Below, piece after piece: positions 1 through 9,263 of a stretch of DNA of 64,000 bases. The first letter of the stretch is position 1. Each line of letters begins with the position of its first letter. The stretch is from JAFMDF01 sp965277445 (lineage in GTDB: Bacteria > Bacteroidota > Bacteroidia > Chitinophagales > Saprospiraceae). Where the stretch lies: positions 186,001 through 250,000 of the forward strand of contig CBDICY010000050.1 in NCBI GenBank assembly GCA_965277445.1, written 5' to 3'. Made by a program: the position numbers and the translations under genes. Below the pieces are notes generated by a model that saw only the letters and a program-made list of their open reading frames with translations, had not been told where the DNA came from and did no database searches.

Positions 1-2391
1 CTTCAATCGAGCAGTAATAGCCCCACGTTTTCGACCTAAAATACCTGCGATGTAACTAACCGTTTTATCGGCGGCTTGTAATTGAACTAGCTCTTTTTCT
101 TCTGCTTCTGTCCAAGGTTGATATGCTTTAGGGTGCGTTTCTCTAATTTTTGCAACAGAATAGGCTTTGATAGAGGGAATCGTTACAGATTTAGTTAGAC
201 TACCTTTAACCTGCTTAGCAATAGGTTTGTTATTAGCTACTTCCGTTTGACTAATTATATTAGGTGACGGATCAACAGTAGGAAAAATATTATGATCATA
301 ACAAAAGTCATCAATTAGTGCCATCAATGCCTTACCAAAAGTCTTGAATTTGACTAAACCAAATCCTGGGATATTTAGCAATTCTTTTTTAGTCGTAGGC
401 AATTGATTTGCCATGGTTATCATCGATTTGGTGGAAATGACATCTACTAATTTTCTTTTTAATTCGGCTGCTTTGGCATTTCGCCAATAAAAAAGGGCTT
501 TATAGAGTTCGGGGTATTTGACCTCTCTAGGAATTTTTAAAGGCGCATTCTTTTTGGCCTTTTTATATACATGTTCAAAATCTACATTGGCAGTCGATTT
601 AGTAAGTAAATATTGTTGGGTTATAAATCCATTTTTTTCTATGGCTAAAAAACAACGATGCTTAACAAATAAGGTTCTTTCTAGGTTTTTCAATGCTGTT
701 TCGACGGCGTTTTTAAGGTCTTGATTATCAGTCAAAACAGGAATGGCTCGAAGATCGACTAATAGTTCATTTTTGATTTTTAGCGTAAAATATTTCGCCG
801 CTTTTTTAATACGATTTATTAGTACCTCATTTTGCTCTGGTAAAGAGGCTTCTGTAAAATAATCGGTTAAAATGGGTTCAAATTTGGCAGCTGTGGCAAG
901 TAATAGGGCATCCACTTTTACTTCCCAAGCAATAACTTGTTTCCAAGCGCCTTCAGTCAATTTATCTTGATGTGCAAGGTATAAATCCATGACCTCATTT
1001 AGGCATAATCGAGTGGTTCTAAAATTAAACAATTCTTGAATTAAATCTTCTTGGTAGGTCCTCTTAGCCCTCAACAAATGATTCGCATCGGGTTTATTTT
1101 GCTCTGCTTCTTTAGAATAATCTTTAACTAAAGTATCCGTTTTGACACTTCCATAACCAATGGGTGTCCGCAAAACAATACCTTCAAAACTTTTGCAACG
1201 ACTTAAAGCAACATATACTTGACCATGCGTAAAGGCATTTTGAGCATCAATAATTGCTTTATCAAAGGTTAAACCTTGGCTTTTATGAATGGTAATTGCC
1301 CAAGCCAACTTTAGTGGATATTGAATAAACAACCCTTTTTCTTCTTCTTGAATCACCCCTGTTTGTTCTTCTAGGCTATATCGCATATTTTTCCATTCGA
1401 CAGGTCCAACGCAAATAGCATCGTTTTCATTAGGACATTTTACATAGATTTTATTGTCTGTAATCTCAGTAATTTTACCAATTTTACCGTTATAATATCG
1501 TTTCTCCACATCATTTTTAATAAATAAAACTTGTGCACCGATTTTAAAAGTCAACAATTCTTCAGTCGGGAAAGTCTTTTCTGGAAAGTCTCCTTTTATT
1601 TTAGCTTTAAATTGATAGTTACTACCTTTTAAGTCTCTTAATTCGGCTTCGTTAATGGCTTGTGCCGTTCTATTTAAAGCAGTCAGCGTAATATACCCTG
1701 CATGCTTGGGCGCTTGAAAATTGGGAATATATCGACTATTTAAAGCCTTCAATACAGCCGTATTTAATTGGTTATCTCGAACATTATTTAGTAAGTCTAT
1801 AAAAGTGCTATCCGATTGGCGATAAATATGGGTGAGTTGGATGGTAATTGGTAAAGTACTTTTCCAAGCATTACTATCAAAAAAATAAGGCGATTGATAA
1901 TGTTTTTTGAGTAATTTCCAATCTTCATCAGTTGTTACGGGTGACAATTGATGCAAATCACCAATCATTAATAGTTGAACACCACCAAAAGGTTTTTTAT
2001 AATCTTTGTATCGGCGCAGTACATCATCTATCGCATCTAATAAATCCGCGCGAACCATACTAATTTCATCAATAATCAATAAATCTAAGCACTTAATTAG
2101 ACTAATTTTCTTCTTAGTAAATTTACGTTGTCGGTTGATATCTTGCTTCATACCAGGCACATAAGGGCCAAAAGGAATTTGAAAGAGCGAATGAATGGTT
2201 ACGCCTTTCGCATTAATCGCTGCAATGCCTGTTGGTGCAACAATCGCCATTTTTTTAATACTTTCTCTTTTAATTCGATGCAAAAAAGTGGTCTTCCCTG
2301 TTCCTGCTTTTCCAGTTAAAAAAACATTCTGATGGGTGTTTTGAACATAGTCAAAAGCTTGTTCTAATTGAGAATTGCTTGTGTAAGTCAT
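1..2391 (-). CDS. PIF1/RecD2-like SF1 helicase with C-terminal HRDC-like and helix-turn-helix regions (3' end outside window)
   Basis: ATP-dependent DNA helicase, open to the left edge, so 797 codons are visible without a stop. It starts at ATG 2389-2391. Walker A GKAGTGKT lies at residues 27-34 and a Walker B of the form LLIIDEISM follows, then a QLSPV segment typical of PIF1/Dda helicases. A UvrD_C_2-type motif (AWAITIHKSQGLTFD) and YVALSR mark the second RecA fold. Beyond that comes a region ending in a short HRDC-like helix set (LLNIPGFGLVKFKTFG) and a final segment resembling a Myb/SANT-like HTH (AYQPWTEAEEKELVQL). The extra C-terminal domains are common in Bacteroidota helicases annotated as HRDC domain proteins. 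The motifs are seen directly; the role in replication or repair is inferred from the family. Confidence 0.9.
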   Translation of the reverse strand, partial: MTYTSNSQLEQAFDYVQNTHQNVFLTGKAGTGKTTFLHRIKRESIKKMAIVAPTGIAAINAKGVTIHSLFQIPFGPYVPGMKQDINRQRKFTKKKISLIKCLDLLIIDEISMVRADLLDAIDDVLRRYKDYKKPFGGVQLLMIGDLHQLSPVTTDEDWKLLKKHYQSPYFFDSNAWKSTLPITIQLTHIYRQSDSTFIDLLNNVRDNQLNTAVLKALNSRYIPNFQAPKHAGYITLTALNRTAQAINEAELRDLKGSNYQFKAKIKGDFPEKTFPTEELLTFKIGAQVLFIKNDVEKRYYNGKIGKITEITDNKIYVKCPNENDAICVGPVEWKNMRYSLEEQTGVIQEEEKGLFIQYPLKLAWAITIHKSQGLTFDKAIIDAQNAFTHGQVYVALSRCKSFEGIVLRTPIGYGSVKTDTLVKDYSKEAEQNKPDANHLLRAKRTYQEDLIQELFNFRTTRLCLNEVMDLYLAHQDKLTEGAWKQVIAWEVKVDALLLATAAKFEPILTDYFTEASLPEQNEVLINRIKKAAKYFTLKIKNELLVDLRAIPVLTDNQDLKNAVETALKNLERTLFVKHRCFLAIEKNGFITQQYLLTKSTANVDFEHVYKKAKKNAPLKIPREVKYPELYKALFYWRNAKAAELKRKLVDVISTKSMITMANQLPTTKKELLNIPGFGLVKFKTFGKALMALIDDFCYDHNIFPTVDPSPNIISQTEVANNKPIAKQVKGSLTKSVTIPSIKAYSVAKIRETHPKAYQPWTEAEEKELVQLQAADKTVSYIAGILGRKRGAITARLK

Positions 2392-2778
2392 CTGTGACAG
2401 TTATTTTTATTTTGATGGAGGTCTGAATAGATTTCTAGAAAAAATCAATCCTACATTCCTTTCAAAATGTGAAATAATACTGTCCAAAATTTGTGGATAA
2501 ATTTTAAGTCGAGACAAATATAAAAAGCAAAACAATAAAAACAAAATGTTTTTAAAATTTATTTTACATAAAAATTTTGTTTACATTTAACAACAGGATG
2601 CTTATTGCTAACTATCTTTTCAATAATGTCAAAAAAGTGAAGGTTTTCGACTAATTTGTGCTAGTCTTTCTCCTTAAAATAGTAGAAATTACCTCTTTTA
2701 CGAACAATCAGTTATCAAGTAATAACAGCAAATTGTTGTATTACATAATAATTGCTACCTAAAAATTAATTTATCAGC
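2392..2778. other. Intergenic region between divergent helicase and LytTR regulator
   Basis: 387 bp, very AT-rich, between divergently transcribed genes, so it must hold both promoters. I see no clear TAnnTTTG box, no RNA gene and no sizeable repeat. Confidence 0.5.
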
Positions 2779-3513
2779 ATGAAAAACTTACGAGCCATAT
2801 TAATAGAGGATGAACCATCAGGAATGGAAAATCTACGTTGGAAGTTACAACAAGAATGCCCAGAAATAGAGATCGTCGCAGAATGTATGAATGGAAAAGA
2901 TGCCATTCGAGCCATTCGACGATTTTTGCCTGATGTATTATTTTTGGATATTCTTTTAGGAGATATGACTGGTTTTGATGTATTAAAAGCCATTCGACAT
3001 CCATCTTTCGAGGTTATTTTTACAACTAGTTACGATGAGTATGCCTTGCAAGCGATTAAAAATAGTGCCGTTGATTATCTATTAAAGCCTATTGACATTG
3101 ATGAATTATTGGAAGCCGTAGCAAAAGTTCGCACCAAATTTATCCAATTGGGGAAAACGGAAACACCGACTAGCATTCCTTCTACTATTGGCTTCCCAAT
3201 TGCCACTGGGCAGCAATTTATAAAATTAGCAGATGTCGTTTATGCCGAAGCCAAAGACAATGTGGCTAGTCTTTTTTTGACTGATAAAAAGGAAGTGAAA
3301 TTAACAAAGTCTTTAGGTTGGTTAGAAGAGCATTTAGCCGAATATGGTTTTTGCAGAGTACACCACTCCTACATTATCAACTTTGCCCACCTCAAAGAAT
3401 ATATTCGGAACGAAGGTGGCTATGTAGTGATGAGTAGCGGCAAGGCGCTTAGTATTTCTAGACGAAGAAAAGATGCTTTTTTAAATAGTCTGGAGGGGTA
3501 TAATATTGCGTAA
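2779..3513 (+). CDS. LytTR-family response regulator
   Basis: Two-component response regulator, 244 aa. The receiver domain (about 1-120) has the acidic pocket E10/D11, phosphoacceptor D57 in the LFLDILL strand, the conserved T83 and K103 in LLKP. A LytTR DNA-binding domain fills about 140-240, including the segment RVHHSYIINFAHL. Proteins of this layout bind promoter DNA after phosphorylation by a LytS/YehU-type kinase. No kinase gene adjoins it, so it is an orphan here and its partner is unknown. The start is the only ATG near the beginning of the receiver fold. Confidence 0.92.
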   Translation: MKNLRAILIEDEPSGMENLRWKLQQECPEIEIVAECMNGKDAIRAIRRFLPDVLFLDILLGDMTGFDVLKAIRHPSFEVIFTTSYDEYALQAIKNSAVDYLLKPIDIDELLEAVAKVRTKFIQLGKTETPTSIPSTIGFPIATGQQFIKLADVVYAEAKDNVASLFLTDKKEVKLTKSLGWLEEHLAEYGFCRVHHSYIINFAHLKEYIRNEGGYVVMSSGKALSISRRRKDAFLNSLEGYNIA

Positions 3514-3827
3514 GTGAAAGCCTAAAAATAAATTGAGCCAGTATAATTGTTTAATTCAAAATGTAAAAGGTAAAATTCCAAATTTAAAAGTATCGAAAAA
3601 GCCTAATCAACGAGCTAAACACGGTAGACGGTCTACCATTCGCAATAATTCTAAACACTAATCAATACAAAAAATGACCGCCTAATAACATATTAGACGA
3701 TCCTTATGATAAAGTCATTTGCAAATCCATCTGTTCTCGTTGGCTTTTAGGAGATGTTTCAATTTTAAGGAGTCCGCAATAACCCTTCGTTCAATTCTTA
3801 TTAGAATAAGTGCAAGCAAATTTCAAA
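3514..3827. repeat. Intergenic region with a heptad-repeat tract and a short palindrome
   Basis: Between convergent genes. At 3555-3589 there are five 7-bp units (TTCAAAA, TGTAAAA, GGTAAAA, TTCCAAA, TTTAAAA). At 3623-3637 lies the hairpin GGTAGACGGTCTACC, with a 7-bp stem. No coding potential is seen. The hairpin lacks a T-run, so a role as terminator is only possible. Confidence 0.55.
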
Positions 3828-4592
3828 TTATTCAATAATTAATTGACGACTTTGTCTTCGTTTCATCCTGTTTCCAATCGTCATATATTTCTGAACATAT
3901 CGTTTAGCCAATAAGATAAGATTTTTAAGGCTAGCAGGTGCAATGGTAATCAAACCATGCCCTTCTTCATGTCGAGCATTAACACTAGCAAAAAATTGGA
4001 TGTCTTTATCTTCTCTATACTTCGTTTGCACTTCCGTCGTAAAATCATTGACGAATTTAAAATGTTTGTAAACCGTCCCTAAAATAGGATTATAGTCCTT
4101 ACCATATCGGGTTGTTCCAATAAAATCTATCACCTCTTTTACTTGATAAGGTGTTGTTTGCTGGTAGCTTGGGTAAAATTCGGTTAAGGTTTTTGCAAAA
4201 ACCAAATAAGATTTATAAGTCAATGCATCTGCCCAAAAATAAGTCTGTCCAAATAAAAAATCTTTCCAAAACAATCGAAATAGCTTAACTCCGGTAATCG
4301 GAATCAATGATTTTCCTCGATGAGCTCGATCAATCATAACTTGACCAAAACGCAGCAGTAAACAATTACGCCCGCCTAACTCTTGCCGAACTGCTTCAAT
4401 ACAAATAAAGCCGATGATTTTGTCTGCTTGTTTATAAAAAGAAATGTAATTACTAGTTTTCAATTTTTTGATAAACGTCTCATAATCACAATGGTAACAA
4501 TTTTGATAAAGCGTCCACATTTCATAAATAGTAGCCGCTCGTAATTCATTTTTCTGAATGGTGACGGTTATTTTCTTTTGATTAGGAATCAT
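3828..4592 (-). CDS. Hypothetical protein with GNAT-acyltransferase-like core
   Basis: 254 aa, starting at ATG 4590-4592. I do not recognise a named family. The middle (about residues 45-130) reads like a GNAT fold: a strand KIIGFICIEAV, then LLLRFGQVMIDRAHRGKSLIP, whose R-x-x-R-G-K-S resembles the acyl-CoA pyrophosphate loop. The remaining 120 residues are not recognisable and end in a basic tail (RMKRRQSRQ). There is no signal peptide or membrane segment, so it is probably cytoplasmic. The acyltransferase activity is an inference from one motif. Confidence 0.6.
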   Translation of the reverse strand: MIPNQKKITVTIQKNELRAATIYEMWTLYQNCYHCDYETFIKKLKTSNYISFYKQADKIIGFICIEAVRQELGGRNCLLLRFGQVMIDRAHRGKSLIPITGVKLFRLFWKDFLFGQTYFWADALTYKSYLVFAKTLTEFYPSYQQTTPYQVKEVIDFIGTTRYGKDYNPILGTVYKHFKFVNDFTTEVQTKYREDKDIQFFASVNARHEEGHGLITIAPASLKNLILLAKRYVQKYMTIGNRMKRRQSRQLIIE

Positions 4593-4708
4593 GGTATTGA
4601 AATTTCTGAGGTTTTTAAATGATTCATAGACATAGGAATGATTGTTGACGACTTGTCAATATCCTATCAAAAAAACTAATTAGTGAGTAAATTAAAAGAG
4701 ATGGAGGC

Positions 4709-5239
4709 TTAGCCAAAAGTAGCTTTTCGCAAACTACTTGGTGTTTGCCCAAAAGCTTCAGAAAAAGCTCGGCTAAAATAATTAGGGTCATTAAATCCTA
4801 CTTCGTAAGCAATTTCGGAGATATTCAAATCATCATCACTTTCTATTAGATCTTTTGCCTTTCGCAACCTGTACAATCGCAAATAAGAAGCAAACCCTTG
4901 ATTCGTCAATGCTTTTAGTCTTCGGAATAATTGTGTTTCACTCATATTCATCATATCCGCTAATTGCCTTGCTCTAAAACCATCATCTTGGTAGTATCTT
5001 TCCACCAAATCTTGAAAGTTGCGTAGGAAAGAAGGTTGTTTCTTCGTTCTTTCACCTGTTGTTGTGTTTCTAGAAGTAGGATAGAACACTACCTGTACGC
5101 CAGTATTGTTTTGTGTAAAATTTGTTATTTGGTAAGTATCTAAATTTTCTGAGGAAAAGTTCATAGCTACATTATTTATTAGGATGAAAAAATGATTCGT
5201 TTCTCTAGTTGATGAATCAAAGGTAGGAGCACATGCCAT
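4709..5239 (-). CDS. Short AraC-family transcriptional regulator
   Basis: Stand-alone AraC/XylS DNA-binding domain protein. The C-terminal half carries both HTH motifs: ARQLADMMNMSETQLFRRLK, then ISEIAYEVGFNDPNYFSRAF followed by FGQTPSSLRK. The N-terminal part is short and has no cupin or receiver domain, so no sensor is visible. The frame stays open upstream to a TTG at 5288-5290, but two ATGs, at 5237-5239 and 5162-5164, are better starts. Neither has an obvious ribosome-binding site, so the start is uncertain. Its target is unknown. Confidence 0.82.
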   Translation of the reverse strand: MACAPTFDSSTRETNHFFILINNVAMNFSSENLDTYQITNFTQNNTGVQVVFYPTSRNTTTGERTKKQPSFLRNFQDLVERYYQDDGFRARQLADMMNMSETQLFRRLKALTNQGFASYLRLYRLRKAKDLIESDDDLNISEIAYEVGFNDPNYFSRAFSEAFGQTPSSLRKATFG

Positions 5240-5366
5240 TTTTATAAATAGGCTACTGGTAAGTACACGAAATGAAACAGTAATGTGCAAGAAATAGCGA
5301 GTAGGTGGTAAATCGTCAATTTATAGTAATTCCCCAAAACAAGCGTTCACTAAATTTTAGAATAGT

Positions 5367-5822
5367 ATGGCTCATCAAAATAATCCTAGAAGAATCTTCC
5401 TCAAAAAATGCAGCCTATCTTCTATTCCGTTTTTAGCACCAACTATTGGGCTAAATGGAATGCCTGCATTCGAAAATCAATACAAAAAAGAGGTGCCCAT
5501 CAATTTTGTGTATGATGGATTAGGATTTTCGCCTACTCAATATCTTAATAAATTTGTCGAAATTAATCAGACTCAGCCGATTGAACCTAACTTTTATGGA
5601 AATGGCGGGACGACCACCTTATTAGAAGCTGAATTTGCCAAATTAACAGGAAAAGAAAAAGCCATTTACTTACCTTCGGGCACAATGGCGAATCAATTGG
5701 CGATTAAATTACTCAATGAACATAATACTAAGATGATCAATAATAATCGGTATTTCCTGCTCCAAATCCATTGTCAAAAATCACTAAAGCTTATTTACAA
5801 TAATCAGTCACAAAAAAGATAA
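5367..5822 (+). pseudogene. C-terminally truncated threonine-aldolase/beta-eliminating-lyase homologue
   Basis: The 151 residues begin with a Tat-like leader (RRIFLKKCSL) and then follow the first part of a PLP-dependent beta-eliminating lyase / low-specificity threonine aldolase: NFYGNGGTTTLLEAEFAKLTG and YLPSGTMANQLAIKLL. After about residue 122 the similarity to the family stops and an unrelated tail of 29 residues leads to the stop. Family members are roughly 340-420 residues long and carry the PLP lysine in the missing part, so this remnant cannot be catalytic. A deletion that brought foreign sequence into frame is the simplest explanation. Confidence 0.75.
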
Positions 5823-5826
5823 TTAT

Positions 5827-6153
5827 ATGAGTAAACAAATCTTCAAAATAAGCATCGCGTTAATGGCTATCATATTCACTTTACTATTTTGTGTAATAGT
5901 CGTTCCTCCATTAATAGAAAATCCTGATATTATAGGTGCATTTGCCGCAGGTTTTGTTAATCCCTATGCTTCAGGTTATTCGGCAGATGTATTTTGCTGT
6001 TGGGCAATTCTAGCCATTTGGGTTATTTATGAAGCGCCCAAAGTAAAGTATGGATGGGTTTGTTTATTGCTAGGCATTATTCCTGGAGTAGCGGTTGGAT
6101 TTGCTTTATATCTGCTGTTGCGAATGAAACAACTAAATACTAATGTTGAATAA
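5827..6153 (+). CDS. Small DUF2834-like membrane protein
   Basis: 108 aa. There are three hydrophobic stretches (about residues 8-28, 50-70 and 78-98), and the segment GFVNPYASGYSADV between the first two matches the conserved core of DUF2834-type proteins. The function of that family is not known. It starts four bases after the stop of the broken lyase gene upstream, so the two could once have been cotranscribed. Confidence 0.7.
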   Translation: MSKQIFKISIALMAIIFTLLFCVIVVPPLIENPDIIGAFAAGFVNPYASGYSADVFCCWAILAIWVIYEAPKVKYGWVCLLLGIIPGVAVGFALYLLLRMKQLNTNVE

Positions 6154-6310
6154 TAGATGGAAGGACTCAATCAAAATTCTATCTCAGCAATTTTTTCTCC
6201 AAGAAACTCTGTGAATAACTATACTTAAAAGATTATTACACAAAGCTACGCAGAGAAAAAAACAAAGGTACACAGAGAAAAAGGTAAGCAAATTTCCTTG
6301 TTAACCTTAA

Positions 6311-7636
6311 TCAATCAACTATAAATCGTCGATTAACAACCCTTTCAGCAGACATTACTTGTAAAACATACATGCCTTTTGCCAAACTTGACGTATTCAA
6401 TTGAGTAGTAGTAGCTCCCCTTTTTGTCAATACCAATCGACCATTTAGATCAAAAATAGTTAGGCTTACTTGTTGAGTAAAATCACTTGGTAGTTTAATA
6501 TTTAATACATCCGAAGTTGGATTTGGGAAAACGATTAATGCTGAGGTTTTGAATGCTTCTTTCGTTGGTACAGTACTTGCGCAAGAAGTAGTAAGTCTCT
6601 TAAACAACACGACAATTCCCTCAGTAGAATTATACATATCCAAATTATTATGCCCTGCATTCGGAACGATTACTAAATCATGATTTTCAGTAATAGCAGC
6701 TCCGTAATAATACTGTAAATAATTAAAGTAAACCAGACCACGTTCTAAGCGATGATCACCTTGCAATTGAGCTTCACAACCATTATCTAAACTTGAGGAG
6801 TTTGGATTATTATCGTTTTCTCCTAGTAAATAAGTTACCGTATTCTTTTCATTAATGGCTCTAATCGTTGAAATACCAACAGCGCTTGGATAAGTAAACA
6901 GCTCGTCTAATCCATATTTCCACTCATTAAAAACTGCACAAAAATTTGTAGGAATAGCAAATTGAGTCGTACTATTCGCTATTTTTCGTTGATCATCCAT
7001 ATAGACATAAGAACTAGGGTTAGCCACCACAAATCGCAGACTAATTCCTGCATCTGTACATAATTGTTCGGTGATAGGTGAAGTAGCTGCCATACGCTGG
7101 GTTACTTGTCCACCTGCCGAATGTCCTGTCAAAACTATAGAACCTAAATTCGGAAATTGATTTGATAGATGTATCAATAAACTATCCAATACCGCATAAG
7201 AAGGAATACGGGCAGGTCTAGGATTATTTGCTTCGTCTCTAGAATTAGATCCAGACTTCCATCCTCCATTCGACCAATATAAATGTTCCGCATCCAAGCC
7301 ATGAAAATCAATATCCGTTTCGGTCAAAAACTGAGGAGCAAGGATTAATGTATTTTCAGTTAAACTGGGGATGGATGCTGCTGCAATTGCCATATTGTCA
7401 AAATAGTCATCTGCATTTCTATTTGTTCCGTGGATAACGACAACTGCTTTATCAATTGATGAATTGGTAATAAATAAATCGTGGTTGACATAAAAGGGAA
7501 TCTTCAATTGATTTCCTTCTATGTTCATAACAAATTTTTCTTGACCAACATTTTCGACTTGACCGTTTACCTGTTGGTGAAATCCCAAAAATAATAAGAC
7601 ATAGCAGGTTAATAATTTAAAAGGGTGGATTGTCAT
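6311..7636 (-). CDS. Secreted alpha/beta hydrolase with type IX sorting domain
   Basis: 441 aa. An N-terminal signal peptide (about 1-25, ending near VNG) is followed by an alpha/beta-hydrolase domain with the start of an oxyanion-type strand VVVIHGTNRNADD and the nucleophile elbow TGHSAGGQ; a late NAGHNNLD probably holds the catalytic His. The last 75 residues, from VFPNPTSDVLNI to the end, form a T9SS type A sorting domain, so the protein is expected to be secreted and attached at or released from the cell surface. The substrate is unknown; an esterase or peptidase role is possible. Confidence 0.85.
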   Translation of the reverse strand: MTIHPFKLLTCYVLLFLGFHQQVNGQVENVGQEKFVMNIEGNQLKIPFYVNHDLFITNSSIDKAVVVIHGTNRNADDYFDNMAIAAASIPSLTENTLILAPQFLTETDIDFHGLDAEHLYWSNGGWKSGSNSRDEANNPRPARIPSYAVLDSLLIHLSNQFPNLGSIVLTGHSAGGQVTQRMAATSPITEQLCTDAGISLRFVVANPSSYVYMDDQRKIANSTTQFAIPTNFCAVFNEWKYGLDELFTYPSAVGISTIRAINEKNTVTYLLGENDNNPNSSSLDNGCEAQLQGDHRLERGLVYFNYLQYYYGAAITENHDLVIVPNAGHNNLDMYNSTEGIVVLFKRLTTSCASTVPTKEAFKTSALIVFPNPTSDVLNIKLPSDFTQQVSLTIFDLNGRLVLTKRGATTTQLNTSSLAKGMYVLQVMSAERVVNRRFIVD

Positions 7637-7680
7637 AATTACTTTTTATTAAAGAGCATTTTAATTGGAACATATACCCT

Positions 7681-7880
7681 TTAAGAGCATGTTTAAATTT
7701 TTATCTTACTGATAATGAATCATTTATCTTTCTATTAAAATTTTGATTGTTAAATTGCTATATTGTCAAATTGTTGTTAGGAATAAATAACAATTTAACA
7801 ATCATAACACAATTAGGAAAGGCAAGAAAATATTTCCAAATTTTCAAAAAAACGAAATAAGATTTTTAAACATACTCTAA
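7681..7880. repeat. MITE-like inverted-repeat element
   Basis: The outer arms are imperfect inverted repeats of about 25 bp: the left contains GAGCATGTTTAAA, the right TTTAAACATACTC. Inside, 8-bp periodic units (TTGTTAAA, TTGCTATA, TTGTCAAA) on the left answer AACAATTTAACAATC on the right. About 200 bp in total, noncoding. Mobility is inferred from shape only. Confidence 0.45.
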
Positions 7881-8097
7881 GTAGTATAGAATAGAGAAAA
7901 GAGATGTACTCTAGAATTTTGCCAAAATATTAAATGTCATTGGCTAGTTTAACTCACTTTACATAAAATACGGCGTCATTCTTTATATGATAAATGGCAT
8001 TTGTAATAAATAATCCAAGTTGCGGAGGATAAGGAAAAACTGGGGGTTGTATCAAAACATTCGGCAAATATTTTTTAGTCGAATAAAATTTCAAAAT

Positions 8098-8150
8098 CCT
8101 CTCCCCACCCCCCTCCAAAAGGGGAAAAGTTCTGTGCAATTTGAAAAACC
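8098..8150. repeat. Dispersed C/G-rich intergenic repeat, copy 1
   Basis: A C-rich tract and an AAAAGGGGAAAA tract form a hairpin, followed by TTCTGTGCAATTTGAA. Related copies with the same layout lie at about 17250-17380, 35850-35983 and 37531-37700. Confidence 0.6.
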
Positions 8151-8239
8151 AGAACTTTTAATGGTGAACTTTTTCAAAACGGGTCTTTTGATACAGCCTC
8201 CCGATTGTCCGTAACCTTGAATTTAATAGTAGAAAAGTA

Positions 8240-8752
8240 TTATCTTATAAAAAACCGTTCGGTAGTTTCATGGTAACCATGGTCATAATATTCATAGGTA
8301 AAATATAGCGTATCATTTTTTACTTCATAATTAGCATTACGATACTTTTCAATGAAAGAATCTATTTCAAAAACTTCAGGTTTATCCATGTCTTTATAGT
8401 ATGAATCCCACCATAGACTATTTTCGATTTGAATATCTATGCTATTTTGGTCAATTTCGTACACTCCTATATCAACTGTCCACGCACTTGTGTCTACTAT
8501 AGTGGAATTTTCATACAGTCCTAAAATAATAGTTTTATAAGAAAAAGAGCCCTCTTTATTAAAATTAACTACAATGTGGGTTTCTCCCATTTCTATCGTA
8601 CCAGATAGATATCCTACTAAGTTTGGAAATTTTCTAAACCAACATCCATATAAACCTTCTGGGTCACTACAATCATGTTCGATATAAATAGTGTCTTTAT
8701 TACAAGAGGATAATGTAAAGAAAATTAGAAATAGTATCAAAAATGTTCTCAT
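8240..8752 (-). CDS. Hypothetical lipoprotein
   Basis: 170 aa. A lipoprotein signal peptide ends with the lipobox LSSC, the cysteine at residue 17, so the mature protein should be lipid-anchored in the cell envelope. The rest is acidic and rich in Tyr, Asp and Ile, compatible with a small lipocalin-like or beta-sandwich fold, but I recognise no family. It stands alone. Confidence 0.7.
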   Translation of the reverse strand: MRTFLILFLIFFTLSSCNKDTIYIEHDCSDPEGLYGCWFRKFPNLVGYLSGTIEMGETHIVVNFNKEGSFSYKTIILGLYENSTIVDTSAWTVDIGVYEIDQNSIDIQIENSLWWDSYYKDMDKPEVFEIDSFIEKYRNANYEVKNDTLYFTYEYYDHGYHETTERFFIR

Positions 8753-9263
8753 AGTTTATAAACGGAAAATTAAGTAGTGTATTATGGAAAGAGCGTTTAT
8801 TCCGACTTGGTCAATTACCTACTCACACAAAAAAAGACAGTCCAAAGACTGCCTTTACTTTTTATCAAAATGTTTGTTCAAATTTTATAGCCTGTTTTCT
8901 GTGTTTGAGTAGTTTAGAATAGTAGTGTTATATATTTCTTTATTTAGATTACGCTTTAAAAGTGCGGGAGGGCTAAAGTAGTCCTCCCTGCTCCAAAAAG
9001 AGTAATTAATTCCTAATGGGTTAGCAGGACGGTTAATATCCTTAGTTTTGAGTAATAGCTTCTTTAAATGTATATATTTAGTAAAGCCAATTATTTATTC
9101 AATACTGTTTCAATAGTCTTGTAACGATGGGGAGGGTAATTTTGAAGGGAAATAGATAATTTTCCAATTTATCCAATTCCTTGTATACTATAGACGGTAT
9201 ATCCTTAATTAAAGTCACAAAAAATATAAATAATTATTCTGTTTTTTGTTAAAACATTGATAA
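8753..9263. other. Intergenic region between two minus-strand genes
   Basis: 511 bp. It holds the promoter side of the lipoprotein gene and a probable terminator hairpin at 8829-8856 (listed separately). Nothing else recognisable. Confidence 0.5.
8829..8856 (-). terminator. Probable rho-independent terminator
   Basis: Read on the minus strand, the stem AAAGGCAGTC / GACTGTCTTT (one G-T pair) with a 4-nt loop is followed by a T-run. It could end transcription of the GTPase gene at 9264-11249, though it lies 400 bp beyond that stop codon. Confidence 0.5.

Larger units (their letters stand above)
7637..8239. other. Intergenic region with a MITE-like palindrome and one C/G-rich repeat copy
   Basis: 600 bp without a convincing gene. 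It contains the inverted-repeat element at 7681-7880 and one copy of the C/G-rich dispersed repeat at about 8098-8150, listed separately. Two short open frames here are built from repeat sequence and are not annotated. Confidence 0.6.

Noticed and set aside
2766..3004. Minus-strand frames opposite the LytTR regulator gene
   Set aside because: They mirror the receiver-domain codons of a clearly real gene and have no independent features.
7954..8214. Two short overlapping open frames on opposite strands
   Set aside because: Both run through the C/G-rich dispersed repeat and neighbouring noncoding sequence; compositions are unlike protein and there is no conserved motif.
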